Assembly (NCBI GenBank): GCA_022497155.1
Contig: MU385762.1
Span: 62,001 to 126,000, forward strand
DNA: 64,000 nt
Direction: 5' to 3'
From: Whalleya microplaca
Taxonomy: Eukaryota; Ascomycota; Sordariomycetes; Xylariales; Xylariaceae
Shown: positions 1 through 12,539 of the stretch, piece by piece
Layout of the letters: each line of letters opens with the position of its first letter
Numbering within the stretch: the first letter of the stretch is position 1
Notes under the pieces: generated by a model
Seen by the model: only the letters and a program-made list of their open reading frames with translations
What the model was told of the DNA's origin: nothing
The model's database searches: none
Position numbers and translations under genes: made by a program

Positions 1-419
1 ATTCTTTCTCGGACACCTCAAGGATGCCATGGTGCCTGGATACTCGAGGATCCTCATCAGCGATTGCGTATGTGATCCAAAGTGCTCTTAATAACTTTTT
101 GCATTTTTCAATCCTAGTCAAGTGACATAGCTCTGGGTAAAGAGCCTACTAATGCATAGCTCTACCTTACAGCCGAATAAGGCTAGTAGATATCCTGTAC
201 TACTTGTGGCTAGCTGCTCACTCGGAGTTTTAGATTATTGCAGATGAGAACGCAGCCTGGCAACATGTGTCCCTCGACTTCTTCATGATGGCACTAGCCT
301 CCGCTCAAGAGCGCACCGAGCGTGAGTGGCATGCACTCATCGACAGCTGCGGATTGAAGATTGCTGGTATATATAATAAGGGCCAAGGTAATGAAGGCTT
401 CATTGAAATCGTGATTTAA
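1..419 (+). CDS. O-methyltransferase, C-terminal part (cut by window edge)
   Basis: This is the C-terminal end of a SAM-dependent O-methyltransferase of the fungal secondary-metabolism type (methyltransferase family 2). The first block, from base 2, reads FLGHLKDAMVPGYSRILISD, which matches the family motif around the beta-4/beta-5 region. The second block, from about base 244, reads ENAAWQHVSLDFFMMALAS, then the family's ERTEREWHALID, then GLKIAGIY, and ends at TAA 417-419. An intron separates the blocks. Its borders are uncertain: GTATGT at 68 is the better donor but joins in frame only to an AG at 247-248; the donor at 72 joins in frame to the AG at 242-243. The 5' part, with the SAM-binding glycine motif, lies outside the window. 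Substrate unknown. The gene may be the end of a biosynthetic cluster to the left, or it may be decaying; the surviving exons have no stops. Confidence 0.72.
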
Positions 420-2039
420 TAGTCTACACTGAAAAAATACAAGTCCTTTTCATGTCCTTGAATCTGTAACAAGGGCTAGTATAAGGGTTTGGGATATGTC
501 AATTTAGCTAACGATTCTCTAAGGGCCTCTAGGGTGCTTGCTGGTTTTCTAATTTTAAGGTACGGCGATAAGTCCTTATATAGACCATCTTCAGCAGTAC
601 GTATTGCTGGTACGTATCTATATAAATACTGATAGGATGATTAGTACTGCCGGAGGATGTGTGACTTTATCCTAGTATTCCTTATATCCTAGCCCCCCCT
701 AGTCCTTATGTATCAAATACCAGCGTAGCTGTCGTCAGGCTGTTATACATTTTGTTATAGGTAGTTATACATTCCATCAGTATCTAATAGCAGCCAGCAA
801 CATCTAATATATGTATTCCTGCAGCATTCCTACGTCTCGTATAGCTTCCAACAGATCTTGGCTCCAATCCTCGTGTGACAACACCGAACATTTCACTTTC
901 AACGGTACAGTAGCATAACGCAAGAAATCGTCACCTATATGCAAGTCATTCTGATGAAGGCCAATTCAAGTACTATTTTGAGTGATAATTACATAGCCCT
1001 TACCTCATGGTAGGCTGGGCAGCGTAACTTGTGCTCGCGACAACAAAATTCATATTGAATATACCTTAACTGAGTGTTATATTAGTAGTACTTGATCCTG
1101 GTTAGACAAATACACTTAGGTCATTCCCAGTCTCCTTTTGCGTCTCATAGCCAAAAAGGATCTCACTCTTGCCAGTACTATAATTGATGTGTGAAGATAC
1201 ACCCAATACGACTATAGGGTTCATACGGGCCTGTATACATTCTTCACCTATATATCAATAATGGGGCCCATTCCCTCTCCGACAGATTCATCTTGCGCTA
1301 ATTAAGTCACTTTGCTCCTAATCTATACCATATTAACATGATGGTTATATGCTAATGATATTTTGCGATATGCCCCCTTTTCCCCATTTACTTATGTAAT
1401 ATTTTGCCTTGGCCTTTCAACGTTGTATCCCCATTATGTATTGTTTCAACCCAGTTAATCGCCTTCATGTGCTACTAATAAAATATATTGCCTATTATGA
1501 CATGTAGCAATCTGAAGTGGATAGATACCTTTGATTCTCTGATGTTGAGGGATGGACAAAGGGCAGTTCTGTTAAGAATGAATCCTAATTAAATGCCGGA
1601 AATAGAAATATATATCGATGCTTTGTCCTTCAAGGATTGTTCCATCAAGCCAAAACAACGCTTGAATTTTATAAGGTGATATATGGTTTTAGACAATAGA
1701 AGCTCGATGGGCTAAAACCTTGATGCCTACTCTTTCATCCGCTCTGTCACACGGGGATTGGAGCCAAGACTTGTTGGAAGCTATACGAGATGCAGCAATA
1801 CTACACGAGTATATATATTTGGTGCTATTGGATATTATTCTATACTGTTGGAATGTATGACTGCCTAACAAAAGGTATAATCAACCGACGGCGGCTATGT
1901 CGGCAACAGACGAGATACGTACCAGGAATACGTATCTCGGCATCAGGTATATATAAGACCCGTCGCCGACCTTCAGACTTAAATTAAAACTTAGAACTAT
2001 AAGCACCTTCAGAGGCCATAAAGAATTATTAGATAAATT
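420..2039. other. AT-rich region without an intact gene; holds an inverted repeat
   Basis: No reading frame here resembles a known protein. The stretch is AT-rich, full of stops in all frames, and contains the two arms of a diverged inverted repeat described separately. Its texture suits decayed repeat DNA, such as repeat-induced point mutation would leave in a filamentous ascomycete (inference). Confidence 0.5.
598..1934. repeat. Diverged inverted repeat, possible transposon or MITE remnant
   Basis: The best arms are 835-879 and 1746-1790. Read in opposite orientation they match at 42 of 45 bases, and all three differences are transitions. A second pair at the outer ends, 598-619 and 1913-1934, matches at 21 of 22 in opposite orientation. 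Between them, 740-834 and 1791-1885 align more loosely, and the left arm carries roughly 90 extra bases. About 865 bp of unrelated AT-rich DNA lies between the arms. Long inverted arms with transition differences suggest a dead DNA transposon, or a foldback element altered by RIP. No transposase frame or clear target-site duplication was found. Confidence 0.5.
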
Positions 2040-2640
2040 AATATATTCCAAGCCCTGATTACAGGCCTTGTCACATGTGGATAGAGTGCAGTCGCTTACA
2101 ATACACACGATACTCTAGGTTGTCTACAACGGCGCATATCATGCCATGTCCCACAAAGCGCGAGACGACGACACGGCCCGAATATATTGCGTTCTGCAAG
2201 TTCGGTCTTTTTGAGATCAATATTCCCTGTTATATGGGAGGGCGCCACTACAGCCCTTTACTGGCTACAGCAAGAGATCCTCCAATGCTTGAATGACAAG
2301 TCGATAATAGCCTGGTGCGGCCTGCGTATAACCGAGGGTGGAGTATTCGCACCTTGTTCAGGTAATGTTAAACATAGTGATCGAATCTATCGAAGTGAGT
2401 ACCGTGGTGAGCCTTTATGCCAAAGATCGGCCAGTAGGGTCGACTTGACTATTCACCATTTCTAGAGATGGAGTAGAAATTCACTTGAACGTCGTGTCTT
2501 ATTCCCAACTATCAGAATACTTAAATGTAGTTCTACACTCTACTTTATCGTTGATGGGGACACCATTATATGACCAGCAACTAGTAGTCGCATCGTGGCA
2601 TAACGGTCAGACTATCTAGTACATTGTAAATGTCAAACTA
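2040..2640 (+). pseudogene. Relic of a HET-domain (HET-E-like) gene
   Basis: This stretch holds pieces of the region that follows the HET domain in heterokaryon-incompatibility proteins, spread over several frames. Around 2148-2240 one frame reads KRETTTRPEYIAFCKFGLFEINIP, recalling the usual 'AKRETTR.EDIAYCLLGLF.VNMP'. At about 2240 the frame must shift to continue as GATTALYWLQQEILQCLNDK and then SIIAW, the counterpart of 'GE..AF.RLQEEI.....D.SIFAW'. After about 2465 a third frame stays open to 2620. The N-terminal HET motifs were not found upstream, so the copy is truncated and frameshifted. It is related to the intact HET genes at 18.8 and 46.5 kb only by family; no close copy is visible in the window. 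Confidence 0.62.
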
Positions 2641-5600
2641 GGTTATCTTAACAGGCATACTATGTTCGGCTCATTGCTTCTTGGAATATAGGTCATATGA
2701 GTATTTCATATAAACAGCGTGACCGAGCTGATCTCAAGGGTGACAGTCCACAGATCTTGGGAAAATCCAAACGACGAGTGACATCTCCATTGGAACACAC
2801 AGTGATAGGCCGGTGCAATGTATTCTTCCGCGCATTTGAACCAATCCTGTTTTGGGCCATTTATCCTCAAGCAATTGTGCTGAAAATATCTGCCCAACGT
2901 GCTTTATCTATCACTTTGAACTTGTTTCCTGTTTGGTCAGTAATTCCTAAGCAGGAGAGACAACCTAGGCTCACTGTTCCTCAGAAGCGTCATGAATAGC
3001 TAAGCGATGCCCAATCTTGCAAGCTGTCGTTTCTGAATGAAGCTAGAATTCAGCGTCGTAACTTCCATGTCGCCAACTAGAAATAGAGATCTGACGAGGA
3101 AGAGACTAGAAAAATGCTGAAGTAACAGGACCTATCATTTGATCTACCTAGTAAGCTAGATGCAGATAACCCTTGGTATGTCGACCCGATATTCTGAAGC
3201 AGATCGTTTGTCTCTACCCGCCGCTTACGATTCATTAGACATTTGGGTCAGAATTACCCCAAGAACATCTCTTGGGAGGACCACTCCTCAGCCAGATGTG
3301 ACTCCATTGACGTCGAGTGGATGCGAGCATTACTACGTCGTATGCGTGCGGGTCGCTGTGGGAACGGCGTCTGTCTCGGGAGGCAAGTGGATAACCTGTG
3401 ACTGGCCGGGTGCCCGAGTTGTTTCTTTGCTTTGCCTCCCCTCATATTTTAGCTATATGTATAACGAGAGCAATTATTATGTGACTAGCACCTATAGTTT
3501 GTTTTACCTATCTCCGAGCTGTGACCTTGATCATAATGTGTAGCTTCCAAGGCCCAAGCATCTAACTAAGTAGATAGCCGTACTACGCGTGACATTTCCA
3601 AAATACCATACCCTTCAGGAGGAACCGACGACGGCCGACAACACGATACGATGTCAAAGCCCCCCAGTAACGGCCCGACCCTGGCTTTTAGAAATATTTA
3701 GAATGAAGTGCTATGACCTCATCATATGTTCGCAAATGGAGGGGATGAATAAATCACGAAGTCACAGATAATCCAGAAGATCCTAGAAACTCCAGATATC
3801 GCCGCTGGCACGTGGCTATGTAATATCATGTCTTCGGGCAGTCCTCCCCGCCAGCCCGCGTACCTGAAAAACAGCACAGCCATATGACTTCATTCATCTG
3901 ATCCCTGGTTGGTCCTGTGGCAGTGGTGGCTGAAAAAGCATGCCTAGTAATGTGTGACTTTGTAGGTATTTTTAATCTTCCGCAAAACGCCGACGAAGCC
4001 TTCTAGAACCCCATCAAAAAGCCGCGCGAGCCCCAACACGCTCATGCGGGCGCCATAGGTATTCACCCGAAAATCCCGCGTGGAAAAGGGCGCCAGGCCG
4101 CCAAGCCGCTCCAAATCCCAGAGAACCCAGGAGGAAACAGTTCCGTGGGCTCTCGCCCCCCCGTTCGCTTGGGTATCATTGCATCATTGGATTGCATGCA
4201 TGTAGACTTGCAGCAATAGGTAGGCTGGTAGGTAGGCAGGCAGCTACAGTACCTAGCTAGGTTAAGGTAGCTACATCATGTATTCTCATTCATTCATGTA
4301 TGTGTAGTCACTAGGCAGCTAGGTAGGTAGGCATGTAGGTACGGAGTAGGGAGGTAGGGAGCTTGGGAACCAGCATCCGGCGGCAGCACGGGCGTTTGTT
4401 GGTCCGACTAATACAATAACCCCCTTCACGTTGGTATCAGAAGTATGTAAATAGTTAAAGTGTCCGTGAGGACGAGCAAAAGGGCGTGCGGGTGTCCCTG
4501 GCTCTCCTCGCAGCGTCAGTGGCTGCTGCTGCTGACTCCTGATGTGTCTGCCCACTTGTCGTCATCTTCATCATCATCCATACGCGAGCCCTCTCTCGTG
4601 GAGAACGGCGGGCGGGTGTGCGCATGGCCTGCAGGATCTGCTTTGCCCCAAAATCACATGGAGGTGATCCGCCCGCGGCGTCCGATCTGCGGGTAGGCGA
4701 GGTTTGGAACCCTTGGTGAAATCGCCAGTGTGTGGCCACTAGGTACCTACATTCATTCATTCATCCTGCTATCGTACAGCCCGCGGTGGGATCCTACTAG
4801 TCAGGACCCAGGAGACAGGCATTAATAAATAATAGATATTATAAACTACGCTCCGTAGGACCCGATAGCGCAAGGGGGGGGGAGGGGGAAGCTCTTATGT
4901 CAGGTCTAAAGTTAGGGTCCCTCGGCGGGAGGTCGATACGAAAAAGCCTGGATCGGTAAACGGAAAATTGGACATGATGAAAGGGGACGATGCTGACTTG
5001 GTACGTAGCCGGTTGGTTACATATCTAAACCGTTGCGGAAGGGTTTGCCGCCCATCTCAAGGCCCGCTGTAGGGTCTCTGGCTTCTATGATGCATGTGTC
5101 GATGCTCAGTGACACTAATGCAAGCTCTTTAACATTTTTATCCCTTTTAAAACCCGCATCTGGCCGCACAGGGCATGGATGGCGGGAGACTTGACACACT
5201 GGGCATTTCTTATGATGACAAACCAGCCAGCCAATCCCCGCAGTGTCCTATCCTTCGTACCTGGCAACACCTTAGGAATAGGTTTGGGCTGCTGGTTGTA
5301 TCGAACGGTCATCGCCTGGATTTGTACAGCATTGCAGTTAAACCTTCCAAAGCAGTAAAGAGAATTTTAGACATGGATATGGAAAGTCGTTAGTTGATTG
5401 GAATTCGACCAATGGGATTACGTAGAATAGCACCAGTTCGGCGGTCAACAAGAAATGTTCAGACACCTGACTGGTTCCGATGTGCTAGAACGGTCGGTCT
5501 CGAAAGCGTGCCATTCGTCTGGGACTGGAGTTAACAGTGCCCGTCCAGTAACTAGGGGGTTAGTGCATGCGATGTCTACTACGTATTACGCCGACCACAA

Positions 5601-8600
5601 CTTCGGATGACGATTTTAGGCAAGTGGCGATTCGATTGATGACTCAATAAAGCTCTAGAAGCCGGCGGTGGACGCAACAGGCAGAATAAAGCAAAGTCAC
5701 TCATCAAATGGTTAGGTGCTTCGGAGAAGCGGGCAATGTGTGCACGACGGTTGGGAACAACGAAAAAGTACCGAAAGCGGCGCCGCGTTGGCCCTACATC
5801 TTCCCCCAATGAATCGTCGTGAGTAAGGTGGATCGTAAAGGGTGAGTATTTGCATACCAGAAGTGGTCATCGGCGTGCCGCGCTGCCAATAGAATCCCGA
5901 GAAATGCGTCCAGGCTACGCGGATTGGGTCCTGTTAGAGTAACCCAGTAGCCTCGTCGCTGCATTTCTTGCTAGCTGGGAATCATGTGTAAGTATCGCCG
6001 CGAATGGGGGATTCGATGCTGCAAGTTTGCGGCCAAGGGCCTATTGCTGTGCGGAGACGATAGTGAGGGGGTTGCGCCACAACTGCGAAGAAGCCAGTAA
6101 TCTTGTATCAATCCTCACACCGCTAGAAAGCAATTTTTTTCAGACTGTAATCTAAAATAAGTTACACATACCATCAAATTTCTGTTGCAATGCTGCTCAC
6201 TAGGAACAGGAGCTGGGTCTTGAGGGTCTGGAAGAGGGTAAGAAGATCACTGTAAGGTCGTAAGGAGTGTCAGTCGTGGACAAGTGCAGATGGCTACATG
6301 TATGACTTAATGCTTGTATGTACATTGGTTTGGCGGATCGGGATTCCCAAGCGCCAACAACGGTGAACCGGCAGAGTGGACTGCCCTGACTGCCTAGAAA
6401 CCCTAGTTACCACACTCGTGTACACAGACGTACATACAGTACATGATACTGTCGCCGGTGTCTTCTCCGGTATCATATATCAAATAGGAGATGAAAGCAA
6501 CCATGTGATTTTGTCTGTAATAAGTTGGTTTCGGCACGTTTCATTCCTTGCGTTCCGAGAACACATCAGTGAACTACCCAATGGTGAGGGGGAATCGTTG
6601 ACAGTCGGGTAATAAATGATTTGAAGTAGATCTCAGGAAGGCATGTATGTATGTCTGTCCGATGGATGAGGCAAGTCATAGACACAGTTGTGAAAGCGTA
6701 TTTTCACTGTCGCGTTTGGTGATTCCCCATGGGAAACCTCATGTCGGGTATTTCCATAGGCGACATGGCTGTGTGGTCAGAAAACCCATCTTTAGAGCTC
6801 AGTGTCTTTGGTTGTATTGCTACCAATTTTGCAGCTGTGCATTTTGACGTGGCGATTGCAACCTACCGCAACTTACGTAGCCATTGAAAACCGTTGCCGG
6901 TGGCTCGCGTGTTAGAACGGTTAGGACGATCTCACGCGGTCAAGACAGATTTTCCGCGCGCAAGCCCTCCACGTACGAATCGCCCGTTGACCCGCAATTT
7001 GTGAGAAGTGAGGAGGCCACTACTGCAGAGGGCAGACTCGTTCAATAAAAAAACGAATCCAGAAAATAAAATTCTGCATCGGCTTCAAAGGAAAAAGAGG
7101 GGGAAGCAGACAGACGACAAGTTCTCCCACGCCGTTTCTGAGGTTTTTGTCATTTTGCCTGTGGAGCAAGGCAAGGCTAACGGTCGTGATGTTCCGTTTC
7201 ATGAGACCTGGCTTGCCGCTTGTCTGGTATACGCAGGAGGAGTCTACATAATTAAACCGACCTTGCATATCTGTGGGGGTCCTCGGAACACGATTTGCAC
7301 AAAGTGAGGTAGATGGAGATGTCTTTGAGAGACCTGTACATGCGTATGTACGTGTGTAATATCGAACTGGCCGACTGACAGGCAGTTGACAGGATGCCAA
7401 ATTCCAAACTCCAACCTCGGCGCTAGGTAGGCTTCGTACCTAGCTGCACAACGGCATTTGCGATGATCGAAGAGGCTTGTGATACCTATACATAGGAGGT
7501 AATTCGGTATTACTTTACTTCTCAATCGTCAGCCTGTTTTGGCTGTCTGTTGTTCGGTCGCTTGGCAGCCCTGGCTAGGGTGCAGGTACGCAGGCATCGG
7601 GCTAGTCAGTCATGAAATAGTAGGGGTCCAGGTGGATATTCATAGTAACAACCCCATCCCCCAGCTCAAAATCTTGCCATGGGGTGGACACTGGGCAGTG
7701 TATCGTCGGACGATCGGTTGTCTAAACTAAATCGACATATCGTAGTTTGGCGCCTTTTCATTACGTACCTCATCAGCTGAGGCTAATGGGCAATGAAGGA
7801 TTCTTTTAAACTAATACGATCCTGAGGGACCCCGAACGCTGACCAAGTCGACCAGGCGAGGCGAGGACGATGACAGTGACGTACAAGAGGAATAGTATGC
7901 GAAGTAAGGGATTGCGGATTAACTTGTGTAAAACAATATAATTCGCGCTGTAGTATCTTGCCTCAAACAAGTACAAATGACCGCGTGACGCGAAGAGACA
8001 TACGCACTAATATGTAGGATGCCCAGTAACCTACTTAGGTATTGTAGATGCATCTCTACTAATCCGTAGTAGCAGAGACCGATGCGACTTCGTGGAGATG
8101 TTGTTCTTGTTGGGTGGAGTTCACTTGAGAGTTGCGAGTCGAGACTGCAACGAATGAAATGGAAAAAGGGCAATACATGGTACTTAGTAAATCCCTCAGA
8201 ATTTCCAAGCAATCCTAAATTGACCGAAGGGGTGTGAACCTAGACGCGTACCCTTTACAGCGTAAGAATGAAAATAAGCTGGTTGGTTGATGGTCTGATA
8301 GTACTGGGGCCATCTCATCAACATTAAACTCCTGCCGGACATTGTCCCTTTCGGTACAGCAAAGCAGCAAAGGTACAATTAACTGATCCATGTCGTGTTT
8401 GATGAAGATATTTCGCATAACACTTTCTAGTGTACTTGATGCCGTAGCAACTCACTTCGAATATTTCCATTTTTTTGCCTTCTCTAATATACATCATGTA
8501 CGAATTGCATACAGCATGTTTTACCTGTCCATAAGCAGCATCATCACTGGCGATGATTTGCTGTTGCCTCTAATTTACGACGATGTAAGTCACATCAGCC

Positions 8601-10600
8601 TCGGGTTTTCTCACCAGTCATCGTCAAGATCCTACCAACCTCGATGCTTATTACAGGCCACTATTGCTGAGCTCTAACCGGGACTCGAGCATTACCTCGC
8701 CAATAAACTTATGGGGCTTTTCAGTCGCGTCTTCAACATTACGAAGTGGCCCAGCAGCTTGAGCCGAGCGGAATCATCTTGCCCTAGTGAAAATAAAGAT
8801 GGGGAAATCTTGCGTTATTCCTCGAGTTACCGTAGATCACATGATGTTGGTACTGCTCTGGCTGTCTGGTGACTCGTGAGCATAGACACTACACAGTACT
8901 CATCAAAAGCAATTGTGTGTTGTGATTATGGGAGCATGGATCATACAAGAAACCACGTCCCGATCGAAAGGCCCAGACGAAGAAGCCGATGCCGAATTCC
9001 AGGACCCTTGAACCGTTTCTGGAATTGATATATGCACACCTGCTGTTTGTTTATAGTTACGAATCATTAGCATTACCAAAACACAAGGATACTTCGACTA
9101 GAGTCAGATGAATATCAAGCCTTGCTGCCTTGTTGAAAACATCTTGGGGATAAGAGGGGGGGGTTTCTTCCTTTGCGAATATTCCCCGATGAAATATTCA
9201 TTGACAAAACTCGTCAGATTTCCTTTGTAAACCACACCTCAGATGCACCATCATTAAACAAGTTTAGGCTCTGTTGACAGCTGGGGATACGTACTGCTTA
9301 TAATAGGTAGCAGACGATCGTGTTGGTGGTGGCGTTCCAACTCCCTTGAATACCTGGCCTGCCCGCCTGCCAGCCAGCCTCCCAGCCAAGATATGAATGA
9401 CTGTATGGGATACATTTCAATACGGACGTGGCAATGCTACCGACTATTGAGATTGAAGACTGACTCCGTGTACACCACGTTACCATGCACGGAGCACTGC
9501 GTAATGATCCGTATTGCGCACGAAGGCACAATAATAAGAGATTCCGTTTGACCAAGTGATTACCTGACCTTTTATCCAGATGGACAATGCTACACACATG
9601 GGAACAAAAGGAGAAGACTAATCATAAGCTTCCGAAATGAGTACTAGTAGACTAGGTTTCCCACGAATGAATATTGATTAAAAAAAAAAGAACATCGACT
9701 CTGATAAGTGGTTGCGTTAGGTAAATGTCAATTTTACCGCGCTGCTACAGGCCAGTACATACAATGATTGTCTACGGGGGCTTCACTTTTGACTGCAAAG
9801 TAAAATTATCACAGTTGTCAGGAGAAAGGCTACGTAGCTTCGGCCAATGACTGCCAAGTACCGGGCGTCCTTTGCGCCTCTTGTTAGAGTTAAAAACGAA
9901 CATCAATTGATGATTCTGGACGTGGCCGGTAAGGTCTAGGGCTGTCATGTCACACGTTTTAGCAACAAAGACAGCGCTGGTCAAAGAAGTTTAGCGCATG
10001 CTGCTATATATGTACAAAAACATCTACAAAGTACATGTACCTACCATAAACGTCTACAGATAGGTACCTGACTGCGGCGACTGGACTGTTGTGGAAACCT
10101 GTACTTTCTTGATACTGTAGCAGCATTCATAGGTATCTAAAGGATAGTCTAAATTAATATTCTTCTAGTTAATAAGTTTGCTTATGCTCAGTCCGGCCAG
10201 GAAGTAGAGATGCATCTTGAGGAATCTCTTGACCTTTTCTTCTTGCCCTTGCTTGTCACATTTGTCGAAACAAGCTTGGCATGGAGAGGTCAAAGACACA
10301 GGCTTCCATAATAGTGAGTTTGCCTTTTCTTTAACAGTGTTGAAAGGGCCAGAAGAGGAATAGCTTAGGAGCAATGATATGAATACCACTTGATCCTACA
10401 ATACATGTATCCACGATGAAATAAAATCAAAATTCTATAATAATAAACAATCTGTACATATGTATCTGCGCATGTGTCTGTAGGGAACAAGCTTTTCCAC
10501 AATAGGCAAGACAGGTAAAATTGTACTGGTTTTGATGGTCCAGTGCCCAGGTGCTTTATAAGGGGCTGCAATTCTCTAACTTTGATAACCTGCAGTAGTT
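2641..10600. other. 8 kb without a recognisable gene
   Basis: Only short open frames occur (127 codons or fewer). Their translations show no family motif, no sensible exon chain and no conserved domain. The DNA is mixed: moderately AT-rich, with a GC-richer part at 4000-4750. Around 4200-4350 there are short GGTAGGTAGGCAGG-type runs, the degenerate TAGG/CAGG simple sequence common in fungal intergenic DNA. No tRNA, rRNA or terminal-repeat element was seen. Confidence 0.45.
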
Positions 10601-12539
10601 ACGGAGCAAGCACGGAGGCCCACGGAGGACGAACGCAGAACGTGCACCCGTACCCATGCTGGTTGAGGTGAAGCACCCTACGAAGCAGCAAAGGTATGTA
10701 CCCAAGTACTGCCTTGTACCCAGTCGGCATCATTGTCATGGTCCACTAGCCAGATCCACTGTTCCTTATCCGTCTCCACCACTAACCTTCCACCGTCAGC
10801 CTGCCAGACTCCACAGGGTACGCGGTACAAACTCATCCGCTACCTCCATGTACCTGGAGTACATCCGTACCTGGCTGCAGTCGCTAAAAGAATCGACACT
10901 GGTTGACTGGGTGCAGGCGGCTTTCCTGGCTGGCTTTGCTTTCACAGTTGTTGTGTGTGAGTGGGTTCGCTACATGTAGTCCTTTTTTCACGCTTCCCCA
11001 TCAACATCATCACTTGCCATTTCCATTCTCATCCTCCCCATCCTCCCAAACCTCCCAAAAACACGTCCTCCCCCATCCCGTCTCTCTCTCTGTCTCCCCT
11101 TGCTCCCTCTCTTTTTTTCCTCCTTTCATACCTCGCAATCCGACCCTTGTCAACTGTTCGACCCCGACCGAAGTTCGATATTCGATTCTCGGAGTTGTCG
11201 ACGTCAGGATTCAGGTTCCTCCTGTACATCTCGCCTGTGGAAAGCAGAAAAAAAAGAGAGAGGCAATCCCCCCGTTTCTGCACTTTGCTGTGCCGAAAAC
11301 CCAAGAGTTGGACCAGGTCTCGATTTTGCGTCGGTCTCAGTCAATCTCACCTATCAGAAAGCGTCCATTAGCTTGGAACACTTTTTTTCTTCTTCCCTCC
11401 GCCGAACAAACGTCGCCAGCCAACTCGGTCCTCAACACCTTTACCCGTTACCCCGTCACGTCTCCCTCATCCTCACCTCCGCCGGAGTTGACTCGACTGG
11501 ACTCGCGTTCCCGCATTCCTTCATGAACGGTCCCATTGTCGAACCTTCCTACCACTCTTTTCACTGACAACATCTGTTGCATCAGGCAAGTAAATTTTCT
11601 TAGGTTTTGAATTAGTCCCGTGTCTCCTTTGACACTTGATGTGTCAAGTCAAGTGTCATGCGCTTTGGCATTCTGTCATAATAAATTAGACTGGAAACGC
11701 AAAGTCAATTCAAGTGACATCTGTACACTCCCCAGGTAGCTGGATGATTGCACCTCACACTCCACTCACCCTGAAGTCACTCGCAGCAACAAGCGATTCC
11801 CACAACAACACTTGCATTCACCAAACTCCCAATTTTCTCTGGCCAGACAATAGCCCATTGCTCGCATCAAAACAAAGCTGGGCCCACGGACAATTCACTT
11901 GTCATTCACCTGCACAAAAGTACCTTTGTCAGAACCTAGGAACCCGCTCCCTCCCCAAACAGCACAATATCTTTCAACATTTTCTACACACAAACGTGTA
12001 AAAGAGCAGTCCAGTCTACTTTTAATTCACCTGTCCTGCAACTTTCATGAATAGGTCCTAACATCAGTCAATCACAGTGTCTAGAGGCCTCAACCGATCC
12101 TATACTTTTTTTCTAATATTTCCGGCCTTCACATTGTTACACCTTCCGCAGTTCCTCTTCTACGAAGGCTTTTCTAGCAAAGCGAAACTCGCCTTCTTCC
12201 CGCTCATCAGATCTTCGCCCGAGGGAATCCTGCAATTGATATTCCTACCTCGTCGACTTTCGAGCAGCAGATTCTCCTCCACCTAACAACCGTCACGCTT
12301 ACTCTGGGATTTCGTTTATCGCCAGGATAACTAATTCATGGCTTGTGCATTTCTATAAGGGTTTCGATATCCTTCCCTACCCGCACATCCTCCATCTCTT
12401 CGGCCTTGGGAACTATAGCCAGTTGTCTCGTGGTTCACTTCCACACAACTGCGCCGACACTTCCACGCGCTTGAAGCAGAACTCCCCCGGCAAAGGTCAA
12501 CTATAGATCTTTGGCGGAACCACCCTCCCAACCGTCATC
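10601..12539 (+). promoter_or_regulatory. Presumed promoter and long leader of the Clg1-like cyclin gene
   Basis: The 1.9 kb upstream of the cyclin start has no convincing coding exon but is strikingly pyrimidine-rich on the plus strand, especially 10980-11120 and 11370-11520, with CT and CCTCC runs. Such CT-rich tracts are usual just upstream of, or at, transcription starts in filamentous fungi. Several upstream ATGs and short frames occur, up to 207 codons at 10903-11526. They look like uORFs or chance frames of a long leader: their amino-acid content is Pro/Ser-rich and follows the CT bias. A leader intron is possible. Confidence 0.4.

Noticed and set aside
3160..3543. 127-codon plus-strand frame in the gene-poor left part
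   Set aside because: Random-like composition and no motif, in DNA dense with stops in neighbouring stretches.
7008..7400. Overlapping plus and minus frames of 99 and 126 codons
   Set aside because: Both strands are equally open here by chance, and neither translation resembles a protein domain.
10903..11526. Open frames of 207 and 155 codons upstream of the cyclin
   Set aside because: The translations mirror the CT-rich bias (Pro, Ser, Leu, Phe), overlap in three frames and show no family motif. A leader region is more likely.
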